Assembly (NCBI RefSeq): GCF_022808695.1 | Contig: NZ_JAKZKW010000010.1 | Span: 60,480 to 124,479, forward strand | Direction of reading: 5' to 3' | Source: Fundidesulfovibrio soli | GTDB taxonomy: Bacteria; Desulfobacterota; Desulfovibrionia; Desulfovibrionales; Desulfovibrionaceae | Length of the DNA: 64,000 bases | In this document: positions 17,201 to 25,296 of the stretch, piece by piece | Layout: each line of letters starts with the position of its first letter | How positions within the stretch are numbered: position 1 is the first letter of the stretch | The notes under the pieces: generated by a model | What the model was told of the DNA's origin: nothing | Databases searched by the model: none | The model's input: the letters and a program-made list of their open reading frames with translations, nothing else | Position numbers and translations under genes: made by a program

Positions 17201-17980
17201 ATGATCGTAGACGCACTGGCCCACGCCACCGAAGACGGCAAGTGGTTCGAGACAGGCCTGGACGCCTCCGTGGCGGCCCTGCTGGCCTCAATGGACGCAA
17301 ACGGCGTTGAGCGCGCCGTGCTGGCGGGCATGCACGGCCACGCCGAGCTGGACTTTCTGGCCCGCACGGCAGCCAAACACCCGGGGCGCTTCATTCCCGT
17401 GGCCGGGCTGGACCTCTCCATGGGCCTGAACACCGCCGCCCGGACCATCGCCCAGGCCGAGGAGCTGGGCTTCGCCGGGGTCAAGATCTACCCCCGGATG
17501 AGTGGCGTGTCCCTCACCGACCCCCTGGTGGAGGAGGTGGTGGACCTTGCAGGCGAGGCCGACCTGGCCGCCTTCATCTGCACCATCCATCGCCCTCCGC
17601 TGCCGCCCCTGGGCCGCCCGGTGAGCGACGCCATCCACCAGCTCTGCGCCGTGTGCGAGAACACGCGCATCGTGCTGGTGCACGGCGGCTACGACGACCT
17701 GCTGGCCACGTCGGAGCGCATCCGGCCCATGGAGCACGTGCTGCTGGACCTGTCGCTGACGCTCACCCGCTTCGCCAGGGCCTCCGTGGGCCTGGACATC
17801 GCCTTCCTGCTGGAGAGCTTCGACAGGCGCATCTGCGTGGGCACCGACTTCCCCGAGACCTCCTGGGGCGACGTGATGCGCGCCTTCGAGAGGATAGGCT
17901 ATTCCCGGGCCGATCTGGCTGGCGCGGGCGTTCTGGGCGAGAACCTGCTGCGCTTCCTGACCCCGGACGAGGAGGGCTAG
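17201..17980 (+). CDS. Amidohydrolase-2-like TIM-barrel protein
   Basis: The 259-residue protein resembles amidohydrolase family 2. The N-terminus is 'MIVDALAHATEDG', the central part has 'GFAGVKIYPRMSG', a His lies in 'VLVHGGYDDL', and a late Asp in 'VGTDFPE'. In the usual Asp-x-His-x-His metal motif the first His position is Leu here (D4-A-L-A-H8), so metal binding may be altered. Family members are hydrolases or decarboxylases of small cyclic or keto acids. It lies two bases after the radical SAM gene and three bases before the aldolase gene. A role in processing the same acidic intermediate is inference. Confidence 0.75.
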   Translation: MIVDALAHATEDGKWFETGLDASVAALLASMDANGVERAVLAGMHGHAELDFLARTAAKHPGRFIPVAGLDLSMGLNTAARTIAQAEELGFAGVKIYPRMSGVSLTDPLVEEVVDLAGEADLAAFICTIHRPPLPPLGRPVSDAIHQLCAVCENTRIVLVHGGYDDLLATSERIRPMEHVLLDLSLTLTRFARASVGLDIAFLLESFDRRICVGTDFPETSWGDVMRAFERIGYSRADLAGAGVLGENLLRFLTPDEEG

Positions 17981-17983
17981 GGC

Positions 17984-20083
17984 GTGGACGCCGCCGCCCG
18001 CCGCGCTCCCGCCCTGCTGGAGTGCACCCTGCGCGACGGCAGCTACGCCGTGGACTTCCAGTTCTCCCCGCAGGATACGGCCCTGGTGGCACGCGTGCTG
18101 GAGGAGGCCGGGGTCGGCATGGTGGAGATAGGCCACGGCCTGGGCCTGGGGGCCTCCCTGGCGGGCAAGGGCCGGGCAGCCGCCTCGGACGCGGCCTACA
18201 TGGAGGCGGCGGCCGGGGCCCTGGAGCGGGCGCGCTGGGGCATGTTCTGCATCCCGGGCATCGCACGGCTCGCGGACCTTGAGCTGGCCGCGTCGCTGGG
18301 CATGGGCTTCGTGCGCGTGGGCGTGAACCCCTCGGAATCGGCCGGGGCCGCGCCGTTTCTGGCCCGGGCGGCGGAACTCGGGCTCACGGCCTTCGCCAAC
18401 GTGATGAAATCCTACGTGCTCGCGCCAGTGCAGCTGGGGGCCAAGGCCCGCGAACTGGCCGGGTACGGCGCCGCGGCCCTGTACGTGGTGGACTCCGCCG
18501 GGTGCATGCTGCCCGAGGCCGTGGGCGAGGCCGTGCGCGCCATGGCCGGGGAGACCGGCCTGCCCGTGGGCTTCCACGGCCACGACAACCTGCGCCTGGC
18601 CGTGGCCAACAGCCTGGCCGCCTGGCGGGCCGGGGCCGTCTGGCTGGATTCCACCCTGCACGGCGTGGGCCGGGGCGGGGGCAACGCCGCCACCGAGGTG
18701 CTGGCCGCCGTGCTGGAGAGCGCCGGAGCGCCCACGGGGCTTAACCGCGACGCCCTGCTGGACGCCGGGCGCGCCCTGTTCGGCCCCCTGGCCGAGGGAG
18801 CGCCGGGGCTGCGCGGCCTCACGCTGGAGGCCGGGCGCTGCGGGCTGCACTCGTCCTTCCTGCCGCTGGCTGAGCAGGCGGCGCGCGAGTGCGGCGTGGA
18901 CGTGCGCGAGGTGGTCCGCCGCGCCAGCCGGGAGCAGCGCGAGAACCCCGGGCCGGAACTTTTCCTTCGCCACGCCAGGGAGCTGGCGGATGCGGGGGGC
19001 AATGCCGTGGAGCGGGGTCCGCGCCTGCCCGAAACGCTGTTCGGGCGGACGGAGGGCGGCGCGAAATCCCCGGAGACCCTGGAAGCCCTGGGCGCGCGGG
19101 TGCGCTCCCGGGCGCGGCTCACCGGGCGCAAGGCCGTGATGAACGTCTACCGCCTGCCCGAAGGCGCATCGGGCGTTGTCGCCTCGCCCTTCGTGCAGGA
19201 GGGCTCTGGCTACGTCATCGGCAGCCTGCGCTGCTGTGAGGAAGGCTTGCCCGAGGTGGCCGCCGCGCTGGACGGCGTGGTGGACGTGTTTTTCGCGGAC
19301 GCCGGGCGCAGGGCCGGGCAGCCCCGCTCGCTGCACGAGATCCTGTCGAGGCTGGCGCGGTTTACGCCGGTATCGGCCTACTGCGACGCCGACGTCTGGG
19401 CCAGGGCTGTGGCCGCCCAGGTGGCCTGGCATCGCGGCGGCGCACATGATGTTCGGATCGCCCTGCTGGACGCCTCGCCCCTGGCCCTCGCCGCCGCCCT
19501 GGCCCTGGCCGCCCGGGGGGCACAGGTCGTCGCGGAGCGGGAGGTGGCCCGCGAGGCATCGGCCGTGCTCACCCGCCTGTGTCCCGCCGCGCCGGAGGTC
19601 CTGCCTGTGGCGGACCGCCTTGAGGCCGCCGCGCGGGCGGACGTGCTGCTGGCCTTCGAGCCGGGGCGCATCGACGCCGCCGTGGCCCAGGCGGCCCCGG
19701 AAGACGCGCTGGTCATGGATGGCGGCATCGGCGCGGCAACCCCCGAAGCCCTGGAGGCCGCCCGGGCGCGGGGGCAACATGTGCTGCGCCCGGACATGCG
19801 GGCCATGCTCGCGGCGGAGCTGCGCGCCGCCCTGGACGCCGGGCGCTGGCTTGCTGGCGGCGGGCGCGGGGAGCTGGCCGGGCAACCGGTGGCGGCCGGC
19901 GGCATGGTGGCCGATCGCGGCGACATCATTTTGGATAGCCTCACGCAGCCCACCCAGGTCATCGGCGTGGCCGACGGGCAGGGCAGAATTCTGGATGATC
20001 CCGGCGAGTTCGCCGCCCGGCTGGCCCTGGTCCGGGCCGAGGTGCTGCGCCGCCGCCTGGGCGGAGAAGGGGCGGCGCAATGA
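17984..20083 (+). CDS. DmpG/HMGL-like aldolase fused to a C-terminal Rossmann-like domain
   Basis: The 699-residue protein opens with a pyruvate-carboxyltransferase/aldolase TIM barrel of the 4-hydroxy-2-oxovalerate aldolase type. It has 'ECTLRDGSY' with the metal Asp, then 'GFHGHDNLRLAVANS' supplying metal His residues, and 'STLHGVGRGGGNAATE'. Residues ~1-330 cover this barrel. The remainder (~350-699) has Rossmann-like alternation ('VRIALLDASPLALAAALALAARGAQVVAE', 'DALVMDGGIGAATPEALEAA'), with no clear GxGxxG. The short GTG start is three bases after the previous stop. Such aldolases form or cleave C-C bonds between pyruvate and aldehydes. The substrate and the role of the second domain are unknown. 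Confidence 0.8.
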   Translation: MDAAARRAPALLECTLRDGSYAVDFQFSPQDTALVARVLEEAGVGMVEIGHGLGLGASLAGKGRAAASDAAYMEAAAGALERARWGMFCIPGIARLADLELAASLGMGFVRVGVNPSESAGAAPFLARAAELGLTAFANVMKSYVLAPVQLGAKARELAGYGAAALYVVDSAGCMLPEAVGEAVRAMAGETGLPVGFHGHDNLRLAVANSLAAWRAGAVWLDSTLHGVGRGGGNAATEVLAAVLESAGAPTGLNRDALLDAGRALFGPLAEGAPGLRGLTLEAGRCGLHSSFLPLAEQAARECGVDVREVVRRASREQRENPGPELFLRHARELADAGGNAVERGPRLPETLFGRTEGGAKSPETLEALGARVRSRARLTGRKAVMNVYRLPEGASGVVASPFVQEGSGYVIGSLRCCEEGLPEVAAALDGVVDVFFADAGRRAGQPRSLHEILSRLARFTPVSAYCDADVWARAVAAQVAWHRGGAHDVRIALLDASPLALAAALALAARGAQVVAEREVAREASAVLTRLCPAAPEVLPVADRLEAAARADVLLAFEPGRIDAAVAQAAPEDALVMDGGIGAATPEALEAARARGQHVLRPDMRAMLAAELRAALDAGRWLAGGGRGELAGQPVAAGGMVADRGDIILDSLTQPTQVIGVADGQGRILDDPGEFAARLALVRAEVLRRRLGGEGAAQ

Positions 20084-21303
20084 GCGGGCGTAAACGCGTG
20101 CTCATCCTGGGCGGGGGGCGCTACTACCTCAAGGCCATCGAGACGGCCCGCCGCCTGGGCTATTTCACCGCCGTGGCCGACCGCGACCCCAAAGCCCCTG
20201 GCCTGGCCGCCGCCGACGTGGGCCGCGCGGTGGACATCGTGGATGTGCCCGGCCTCACCGCCCTGGCCCGGGAGCTGCGCATCGACGCCGTGGTGCCCCT
20301 GAACGATTTCGGCGTGCGCCCGGCCGCGGCCGTGAGCGCCGCCCTGGGCCTGCCCGGCGTGGGCGAGGCCGTGGCCGCCCTGGGCACGGACAAGGCCGCC
20401 ATGCGCCTGCACTGGCGGGAGCGCGGCCTTCCCCAGCCCCGCTTCGTGGTGATCGAGAGCCCGGAGCAGGCCCTGGCCGCCGCGCGGGAACTGGCCGTGT
20501 GGCCCCTGGTCTGCAAGCCCGCCGACAGCCGGGGCGGGGGCAGCCGGGGCGTGAGCATGGTCCGCACTCTCGAGGACCTGCCCGCAGCCGTGGCCTTCGC
20601 CCAGTCCTTCTATGCGGATCGCCGCGTCATGCTGGAGGAATGCGTTCAGGGCCTGGAACATTCGCTGGAGACGTTCACCGCCGGCGGGCGCACCACGGTG
20701 CTGGCCGTGTCGGACAAGCGCAAGACCCCGCCGCCCTACCGGGTGGACACGGACGTGATCTACCCCAGCACGCTGGAGGGCGACGCCCTGCGCGCCGTGG
20801 AGGGCGCGGCCTGCGACGCGGTGCGCGCCCTGGGCCTGCCTTTCGGCCCGGCGCACGTGGAGCTGTGCTCCCTGCCCGGCGGTGGGACGGCCCTGTTCGA
20901 AGTGGGGTTGCGCCCCGGCGGGGGCCACACCCCGGACCCCATCGTGCCCTGGGTCGCGGGGGTGGACGTGGTGGCCGCCACCCTGCGGGCCTACCTCGGC
21001 GAGGCCCCGGGACCGCTTGAGCCCACGGCGCGGCGGAGCTGCGTCTATCATTTCCTGACCCCTGAGCCGGGGCGGGTGGTTCGCGTGGATGGGCTGGAGG
21101 AGGTGCGCTCCTGGCCGGCCATCCTGGACGCGGGCCTGCTGGTCTCGCCCGGGGATGCGATCCGGCCCGTGCGTACCGGGGCGGACCGGGCCGGGTTCGT
21201 GGTGGCCGCCGGAGAGGACCGGGAGCAGGCGCTGACGCTGGCGCAGCGTGCGGACGCGGCCATCCGGGTGGTCACCGAAGGTATTCAAGGAGAACGGGCG
21301 TGA
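20080..21303 (+). CDS. ATP-grasp carboxylate ligase
   Basis: The 407-residue protein starts with a Rossmann preATP-grasp part ('VLILGGGRYYLKAIETARRLGY'), followed by 'GTDKAAMRLHWRERGLPQPRF'. The ATP-grasp core has Lys in 'PLVCKPADSRGGGSRGV' and an acidic Mg-binding region ('PAHVELCSLPGG', 'ALFEVGLRPGGGHTPD'). It resembles PurK/BioC-like biotin-carboxylase-fold ligases that activate a carboxylate as an acyl-phosphate and join it to an amine or other nucleophile. It is coupled on both sides (ATGA and GTGA overlaps). It probably forms an amide or peptide-like bond on the glycan intermediate. Confidence 0.85.
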   Translation: MSGRKRVLILGGGRYYLKAIETARRLGYFTAVADRDPKAPGLAAADVGRAVDIVDVPGLTALARELRIDAVVPLNDFGVRPAAAVSAALGLPGVGEAVAALGTDKAAMRLHWRERGLPQPRFVVIESPEQALAAARELAVWPLVCKPADSRGGGSRGVSMVRTLEDLPAAVAFAQSFYADRRVMLEECVQGLEHSLETFTAGGRTTVLAVSDKRKTPPPYRVDTDVIYPSTLEGDALRAVEGAACDAVRALGLPFGPAHVELCSLPGGGTALFEVGLRPGGGHTPDPIVPWVAGVDVVAATLRAYLGEAPGPLEPTARRSCVYHFLTPEPGRVVRVDGLEEVRSWPAILDAGLLVSPGDAIRPVRTGADRAGFVVAAGEDREQALTLAQRADAAIRVVTEGIQGERA

Positions 21304-22484
21304 AGAAGGACGATTTCGTCTACAAGGAGCTGAAAACCCAGCTCAACCGGCTCAAGTTCATCGAGGCGGCCGTCAGCGGGACCGCGCCCGAGGGCTTCCT
21401 GCCGCGCCGGGTGTTCATTGAGCCTACCAACTCCTGCAACTGCCGCTGCGTGCACTGCCCCACCCACACCCAGATGGAGCGCCCCCGAGGGCAGATGGAC
21501 TTCGGGCTCTACACCCGCATCATCGACGAGTTGGCCCCGCACTGGGCTGAGATCACGGTGAATCTCTACAAGCACGGCGAGCCCACCCTGCACCCGCGCA
21601 TCTTCGACATGGTGGACTACGCCCGCGAGCGCAACCTCTTCGTGCAGATGAACACCAACCTGGCGGCCATCCGCCCGGAGCACATCCCGGCGCTGAAACG
21701 CGTGGACTACCTGGGCGTCTCCATCGACGCGGCCAGCCCGGAGACTTACCGCGCAGTCAAGGGGCGCGGCCACTTCGAGCAGGTGATCGGGAACTTCCTG
21801 GACTTCCTGGAGGCCTGGGGCGAGGGGGCCACCTCCGCCGCCTACGCCTGCGACGCCGTGTTCCTGCGCCAGCAGGCCAACGACCACGAGGCCGCCCTGT
21901 TCGAGGAGATGTTCACCCGCCTGCCCATCGGCCACGTGAGCGTCTTCGCCCTGCACAACTTCACCGGCCCCATCGGGGAGGGCGCCACAGGCCTGGAGGG
22001 CAAGGCCGCGCTGCCCCGCGGGCAGTGGCCCGTGTGCAACATCCCCTGGGACATCATGGGCATCGACTGGGACGGCACGGCCATGCCCTGCACCATCGAC
22101 TGCAACACCGGCTACCCCCTGGGCAACGTGGCCGAGGAGGGCGTGCTGGCGCTGTGGGAAGGCCCGCGCATGGCCGCCTTCCGCGACGCCCTGCGCAGGC
22201 GGGATTATGAGTCGCTTCAGGGTGGGCGCGCCCTGTGCGCGGGCTGCTCCATCCTCTGGGAACCCGCCTACGCCCTGCCCACGGACTTCCACGCCGAGGT
22301 GGGCCGCATGGAGAAGTACCTGACCGCCGCCGTGCGCCGCGTGGCCGAACAGAAAGAGCGCCACGGCGAGTTGATGGCCAAGTGGGAATACCTCAAGGCC
22401 AACCGCCAAGCCTGGACCCGCGAGCTGCGGGAGCGCGCCGAAGCCCTGCGCCCAGAGGGATTGGGCAAGGAGGCCGCGCCGTGA
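21300..22484 (+). CDS. Radical SAM/SPASM protein
   Basis: The 394-residue protein has C46-x3-C50-x2-C53 ('CNCRCVHC') and 'NLYKHGEPTLHP' in the SAM-binding GGE position. A C-terminal SPASM-type set of cysteines follows ('VCNIPWDIMGIDWDGTAMPC', 'DCNTGYPLGNV', 'ALCAGC'). The family includes enzymes that oxidise or epimerise sugar hydroxyls and those acting on peptides. The GTG start overlaps the ATP-grasp stop and the stop overlaps the methyltransferase start. It is probably one step of the 14.1-23.3 kb module; the substrate is unknown. Confidence 0.88.
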   Translation: MKKDDFVYKELKTQLNRLKFIEAAVSGTAPEGFLPRRVFIEPTNSCNCRCVHCPTHTQMERPRGQMDFGLYTRIIDELAPHWAEITVNLYKHGEPTLHPRIFDMVDYARERNLFVQMNTNLAAIRPEHIPALKRVDYLGVSIDAASPETYRAVKGRGHFEQVIGNFLDFLEAWGEGATSAAYACDAVFLRQQANDHEAALFEEMFTRLPIGHVSVFALHNFTGPIGEGATGLEGKAALPRGQWPVCNIPWDIMGIDWDGTAMPCTIDCNTGYPLGNVAEEGVLALWEGPRMAAFRDALRRRDYESLQGGRALCAGCSILWEPAYALPTDFHAEVGRMEKYLTAAVRRVAEQKERHGELMAKWEYLKANRQAWTRELRERAEALRPEGLGKEAAP

Positions 22485-23317
22485 GCGGGGGGCGGTGTCG
22501 AAACGAGGGTCCAGGGGGCGACTCGGGCGGTGGGGATCATGCACCCCCGGACTCCAGGGCCAACGGCGGGCCGCACGCGGGGGCGCAAACCCTGGCCGAC
22601 AAGCTGGCCGACAACCAGGCCCGGCACGAGGCCTACTACGCGGGGGTGCGCTCCCGGGAGGACTCCGGGCGCATCAACGCACCGGGCAGCCAGTACCTCG
22701 TCCACCTGCTGCGCGGCGGGCATCTTGGGGCCGATTTCGCGGACGGCCGGGGCCGGGCCGCGCTGGATGTGGGCTGCGGCTCCGGGTGGGACCTGGCCGG
22801 GCTCGGCATGATGGGCTGGCGGCCCCACGGAGTTGAACTCACCGAGGCCATCGCACGCCGCGCCGAGGCCAACGCCCGCGCCCACGGCCAGGAAGCCCAG
22901 GTGCGCGTGGGCACGGCGCAGCGGATTCCCTACCCGGACGGCATGTTTGCGCTGGCGCTCGCGGGCGGCGTGCTGCACTATGCCGCCCACATGGACCAGG
23001 CGCGCCTTGCGCTCGCCGAGATGGCCCGCGTGCTCGCTCCCGGGGGGAGGGTGGTGCTCACCACCAACCACCCGGAGAACTGGATCATGCGGGGGTGCGA
23101 ACGCCTGGGCAACGGGGTGGTGCGGGTGAACCGCCCCGGGGACCATCGCCACGGCCAGCTCCACGTGCTCTTCGAGCGCGCGGAGGATTTGGCGCGTGCG
23201 CTCTCGGAACATTTCACGGGGGTTCAGGTGGGTGAAAACCGCCTGGAATTTTTCGATAAAACGGTTCGGAACTGGGTGGCCACGGGCGTGGTGGCCGAAG
23301 GGGAGGGGGAATCGTGA
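22481..23317 (+). CDS. Class I SAM-dependent methyltransferase
   Basis: The 278-residue protein has a low-complexity Gly/Asp-rich N-terminus of about 40 residues. The methyltransferase core carries motif I 'ALDVGCGSGWDLAGL' and motif IV 'ALAGGVLHYAAHMDQARLAL', and further on 'VLAPGGRVVLTTNHPE'. It starts with GTG inside the stop of the radical SAM gene, and its stop overlaps the next GTG. It probably methylates the product of the neighbouring enzymes. Confidence 0.85.
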   Translation: MSGGRCRNEGPGGDSGGGDHAPPDSRANGGPHAGAQTLADKLADNQARHEAYYAGVRSREDSGRINAPGSQYLVHLLRGGHLGADFADGRGRAALDVGCGSGWDLAGLGMMGWRPHGVELTEAIARRAEANARAHGQEAQVRVGTAQRIPYPDGMFALALAGGVLHYAAHMDQARLALAEMARVLAPGGRVVLTTNHPENWIMRGCERLGNGVVRVNRPGDHRHGQLHVLFERAEDLARALSEHFTGVQVGENRLEFFDKTVRNWVATGVVAEGEGES

Positions 23318-24003
23318 TCGTCTGTCTGTGCTACGAAGCGGATTGGGTGCTGCCCGAAATAGCGGACCACTGCCTGCACATCCTGGAAGAGGCCGGTGTG
23401 GCCCACACCTACTTCTCCACCGAGGACCAGCGCGTGCGCTGCTCCTCCACCCGGGACGTGGCCCTGCTGCCGGACATGAGCGTGGACGACCCCACGGCCC
23501 ACGTCATCTCCATGGCCCGGCTCTACCACTGCGCCCGGGGCATGCGCCCCTACGGGCTCAACTGGGGCCCGGGCCTGCCCGAGGGCCTGCTGGCCAGCCT
23601 GGAGATCAACTGGACCAGCGCCCGCCACGGCGAGGACTGCATGCCCGCCCCCCTGGTGCAGGGCCGGCCCGACGCCTCGATAACATGGGACGACACGCAG
23701 TGGCTCGAAGGCCGGTCGCTTCCCAACCTGGAGCGCATGTCCAGCCGCGAGCCGGGCATCTTCATGCTCAACTTCCGGCCCATCCACATCTACCTGAACA
23801 CCGCCTCCCAGGAACACTACGAGCGCGCCAGACCCCACCTGCGAGACCTGGAGGCCCTGAACGCCCTGCGCAACACCAGCGAACTGGGCGTGCACGACAT
23901 CCTCGATTCCGTCCTGGCCCGCATGGGCCAGCCGGGCGTACGCTTCCTGACGGTGGGGCGCGCCCTGGAGCGCTTCAAGCCCGAGCCGGACGAGGACGAA
24001 TAG
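23314..24003 (+). CDS. Polysaccharide deacetylase-like (WbmS-type) protein
   Basis: The 229-residue protein lacks the classic NodB deacetylase motifs, but its layout resembles the WbmS-like deacetylase proteins of O-antigen loci: 'YEADWVLPEIADHCLHILEE', 'LEINWTSARHGEDC', and near the end 'NFRPIHIYLNT'. Such proteins are thought to remove N-acyl groups from sugars. The GTG start overlaps the methyltransferase stop. The family assignment rests on the C-terminal motif and on context, so other hydrolase roles are possible. Confidence 0.6.
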   Translation: MIVCLCYEADWVLPEIADHCLHILEEAGVAHTYFSTEDQRVRCSSTRDVALLPDMSVDDPTAHVISMARLYHCARGMRPYGLNWGPGLPEGLLASLEINWTSARHGEDCMPAPLVQGRPDASITWDDTQWLEGRSLPNLERMSSREPGIFMLNFRPIHIYLNTASQEHYERARPHLRDLEALNALRNTSELGVHDILDSVLARMGQPGVRFLTVGRALERFKPEPDEDE

Positions 24004-24006
24004 GCC

Positions 24007-25296
24007 ATGCGGGGCGGTGCGGGGGCAAATGCGGGCCCCGGTGAGGACCCCGCAGTGGGCCTGGATGCGGGCCCAGATGCGGGTCTGGATGCGGGTCTGG
24101 ATCCGGGCGTGCGGGTGGCCTGCATCGGCAACATGAACAACAACTACTTCTGCCTGGTGCGCTACCTGCGGGATATGGGCATCCAGGCGGACCTGCTGCG
24201 CCTCAATTGCGAGCAGGAGCACTTCCACCCGAGCTTCGACAGCTACTGCGAGGGCTACAAAGCCTACACCGTGGACCTGCCCTGGGGCGACCCGGCCAGC
24301 TTCGCCGCGCTCTCCCCCGAGGCCATCGCCCGCGACCTGGCCCCCTACACCCACATCGTGGCCTGCAACTACGCCCCGGCCTTCGTGCACAAGGCGGGCC
24401 GCAGGCTGGACGCCTTCTGCCCCCACGGCTCGGACTACACCGAGGTCCCCTACTACAAGGACGAATCAGGCCACGGCTGGCACCCGCTCTCCCTGGCCCA
24501 GCGCGCGGCCATCCAGGGCGCCGCCCACGTCTTCGCCCCGGCCCACAACCCCGAGCGCGAGCGCTACTGGGCCGAGCTGGCCCCGCGGGGCATCCGCCAC
24601 CAGCACTCCGTGCCCATCCTCTACATGCCGGAGTACGCCCCCGAGGCCCTTGCCGCCCGCGTCGGGCTGGCCCCGTCCTACGGCCGGGTGCTTACGCTGC
24701 GCCAAAGCTGCGACCTGCTGGTCTACCATCACTCCCGCCACGTCTGGGCCAGCGCCCAATACCCCGACGACCTCAAGGGCAACGACGTGCTGTTTAAGGG
24801 CCTGGCCCTGTTCGCCAAGGCCCGTCCCGGAGTGCGCGTGGGCCTGGTCTGCCACGAGTACGGCGTGGATGTGGAGGCCAGCAAGCGCCTGATCGCGGAG
24901 CTTGGCATAGCCGATCTGGCGCACTGGATGCCCCTGGCCGGGCGCAAGCAGGTGATGCCCTGCGCGGCCCTGGCCGACGTGGTGGCCTCGGGCTTCGCCT
25001 ACAGCTGGAAGGGCGGGGGCGTGGTCAGCGAGGCCCTCTGCCTGGGCAAGCCCCTGCTGGGCCGCCGCGACGACCACCTGGACCCTGAAGGCGCGGCCGC
25101 GCTCTATCCCATGCTCACCGCCGCCACCCCGGAAGAGGTGGCCGCCCGGCTGGCCCAGGCCGCCGACGACCCCGCCGGTGTCGCCGACATCGGCAGGCGC
25201 GGCAGGCAATGGATGAGCGACAGCCTCATCGCCCCGGCCCTGGAGCGCTTCCGGGCCATCTTCACCGGAGCTTCCGAATGTACCGCATCCCGCTGA
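24007..25296 (+). CDS. GT4-like glycosyltransferase with repetitive N-terminal tail
   Basis: The 429-residue protein starts with a repetitive Gly/Asp/Leu tail (residues ~19-34). A GT-B fold follows: 'VRVACIGNMNNNYFCLVRYLR', then 'FCPHGSDYTEVPYY'. The C-terminal donor half includes 'YHHSRHVWASAQYPDDLKGN' and 'FAYSWKGGGVVSEALCLGKP', which resembles the donor-site Glu region of GT4 enzymes. The ATG is three bases after the previous stop. Its end overlaps the aminotransferase start by 19 bases. Confidence 0.75.
   Translation: MRGGAGANAGPGEDPAVGLDAGPDAGLDAGLDPGVRVACIGNMNNNYFCLVRYLRDMGIQADLLRLNCEQEHFHPSFDSYCEGYKAYTVDLPWGDPASFAALSPEAIARDLAPYTHIVACNYAPAFVHKAGRRLDAFCPHGSDYTEVPYYKDESGHGWHPLSLAQRAAIQGAAHVFAPAHNPERERYWAELAPRGIRHQHSVPILYMPEYAPEALAARVGLAPSYGRVLTLRQSCDLLVYHHSRHVWASAQYPDDLKGNDVLFKGLALFAKARPGVRVGLVCHEYGVDVEASKRLIAELGIADLAHWMPLAGRKQVMPCAALADVVASGFAYSWKGGGVVSEALCLGKPLLGRRDDHLDPEGAAALYPMLTAATPEEVAARLAQAADDPAGVADIGRRGRQWMSDSLIAPALERFRAIFTGASECTASR
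24061..24108 (+). repeat. In-frame 12-bp tandem repeat (4 units)
   Basis: Four imperfect units of CTGGATGCGGGT encode Leu/Pro-Asp-Ala-Gly steps in the N-terminal tail of the glycosyltransferase. The unit keeps the frame when copies are gained or lost. Confidence 0.9.
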
